This document shows, piece after piece, positions 20,531 through 20,767 of a stretch of 20,767 nucleotides of DNA; the first letter of the stretch is position 1; every line of letters begins with the position of its first letter. Source of the stretch: Nanobdellota archaeon (GTDB taxonomy: Archaea; Aenigmatarchaeota; Aenigmatarchaeia; QMZP01). The notes beneath the pieces were generated by a model that worked only from the letters and a program-made list of their open reading frames with translations, was not told where the DNA came from and did not search any database. Position numbers and translations under genes: made by a program. Location: positions 1 through 20,767 of the forward strand of contig JAHIRU010000014.1 in NCBI GenBank assembly GCA_018818465.1, written 5' to 3'.

Positions 20531-20767
20531 TCATCCCAGCTTCTGAACCTTCTTCAATGTATCGACAAATGTATCGATCTCTTCTTCTGTGTTGTATAAG
20601 TAAAACGAAGCTCTCACTGAGCCTTCAATTCCATGCGCATTGAACCAGGAATGCACGCAGTGCTGTCCTGAACGAACCATTATCTTTGCATTTTCGTCAA
20701 GAATTAGCGCAACGTCATGAGAATTCATTTTCCCAATGTTGAATGAAATTATACCGCTACGCAGGGA
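20531..20767 (-). CDS. sufS: SufS-type cysteine desulfurase, C-terminal part (runs off the window)
   Basis: PLP-dependent class V aminotransferase-fold enzyme that removes sulfur from cysteine as a protein persulfide for Fe-S cluster and thio-modification pathways. Only the last 78 codons are here; the frame is open to the window edge. Recognisable features are SGIISFNIG, HDVALILDE, the catalytic-loop Cys in VRSGQHCVHSW, and GSVRASFYLYNTEEEID, which are typical of the SufS/CsdA C-terminal domain. The loop reads GQHCVHSW rather than the GHHCAQP form of bacterial SufS, a variant I associate with archaeal members. The last codons and stop are the source of the two remnant copies further left. 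Other class V aminotransferases are a weaker alternative because of the Cys loop. Confidence 0.85.
   Translation of the reverse strand, partial: SLRSGIISFNIGKMNSHDVALILDENAKIMVRSGQHCVHSWFNAHGIEGSVRASFYLYNTEEEIDTFVDTLKKVQKLG

Noticed and set aside
1..20767. CRISPR array or insertion sequence
   Set aside because: No regularly spaced direct repeats, no transposase and no terminal inverted repeats with target duplication were seen; the only dispersed repeats are the sufS-tail copies.

Overview
The window comes from an AT-rich archaeal genome, most likely a small DPANN-type archaeon. The evidence for Archaea is aEF-2 with the diphthamide motif, ribosomal protein S3Ae, RfcL, MCM, a RecJ-like DHH protein, a UbiA-type archaeal lipid synthase, the RtcB/archease pair, and TATA boxes about 25 nt upstream of leaderless starts. 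DPANN (possibly Aenigmatarchaeota-like) is an inference from the small membrane proteins, a short helical domain familiar from DPANN/CPR genomes, and the compact gene order; the phylum is not proven.

Layout, left to right. 1-2638: the 3' end of an archease-like gene converges on rtcB (RNA ligase). rtcB diverges from ubiA (DGGGP synthase), which is followed by tRNA-Arg(GCG). 2639-10463, all minus strand: a long run read from right to left, DHH phosphoesterase, S3Ae, aEF-2, two exported proteins of unknown function, thioredoxin reductase and RfcL. 10531-11544: a membrane-anchored thioredoxin-fold protein, divergent from the DHH gene. 11565-15954: a large surface protein (DUF2341-like, LamG-like, MopE-like Cys/Asp repeats, C-terminal anchor) downstream of MCM. 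16026-16385: a small tail-anchored protein divergent from MCM. 16403-18877, minus strand: a Cys-rich membrane protein, a previously hidden 33-residue Lys/Cys peptide joined to it by an ATGA overlap, and a secreted transglutaminase-like protein.

18920-20767 is the accessory part. The 3' end of a SufS-type cysteine desulfurase gene lies at the right edge. Its last codons and stop region recur twice further left, at about 19592 and 18933, roughly 940 and 660 bp apart. The first interval carries an AT-rich unknown 283-aa gene with its own TATA box directly after the sufS stop. The second carries a 47-residue protein that is about half Asp/Glu, with a strong Shine-Dalgarno sequence, and a large compound hairpin. 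The simplest reading is two successive insertions at the sufS 3' end, each leaving a copy of the target; no integrase is in the window.

How the genes work together: archease activates RtcB for tRNA splicing and RNA repair; S3Ae, aEF-2 and tRNA-Arg serve translation; RfcL, MCM and the RecJ-like protein serve replication and repair; the membrane thioredoxin-fold protein and the Cys-rich proteins suggest active thiol chemistry at the cell envelope.
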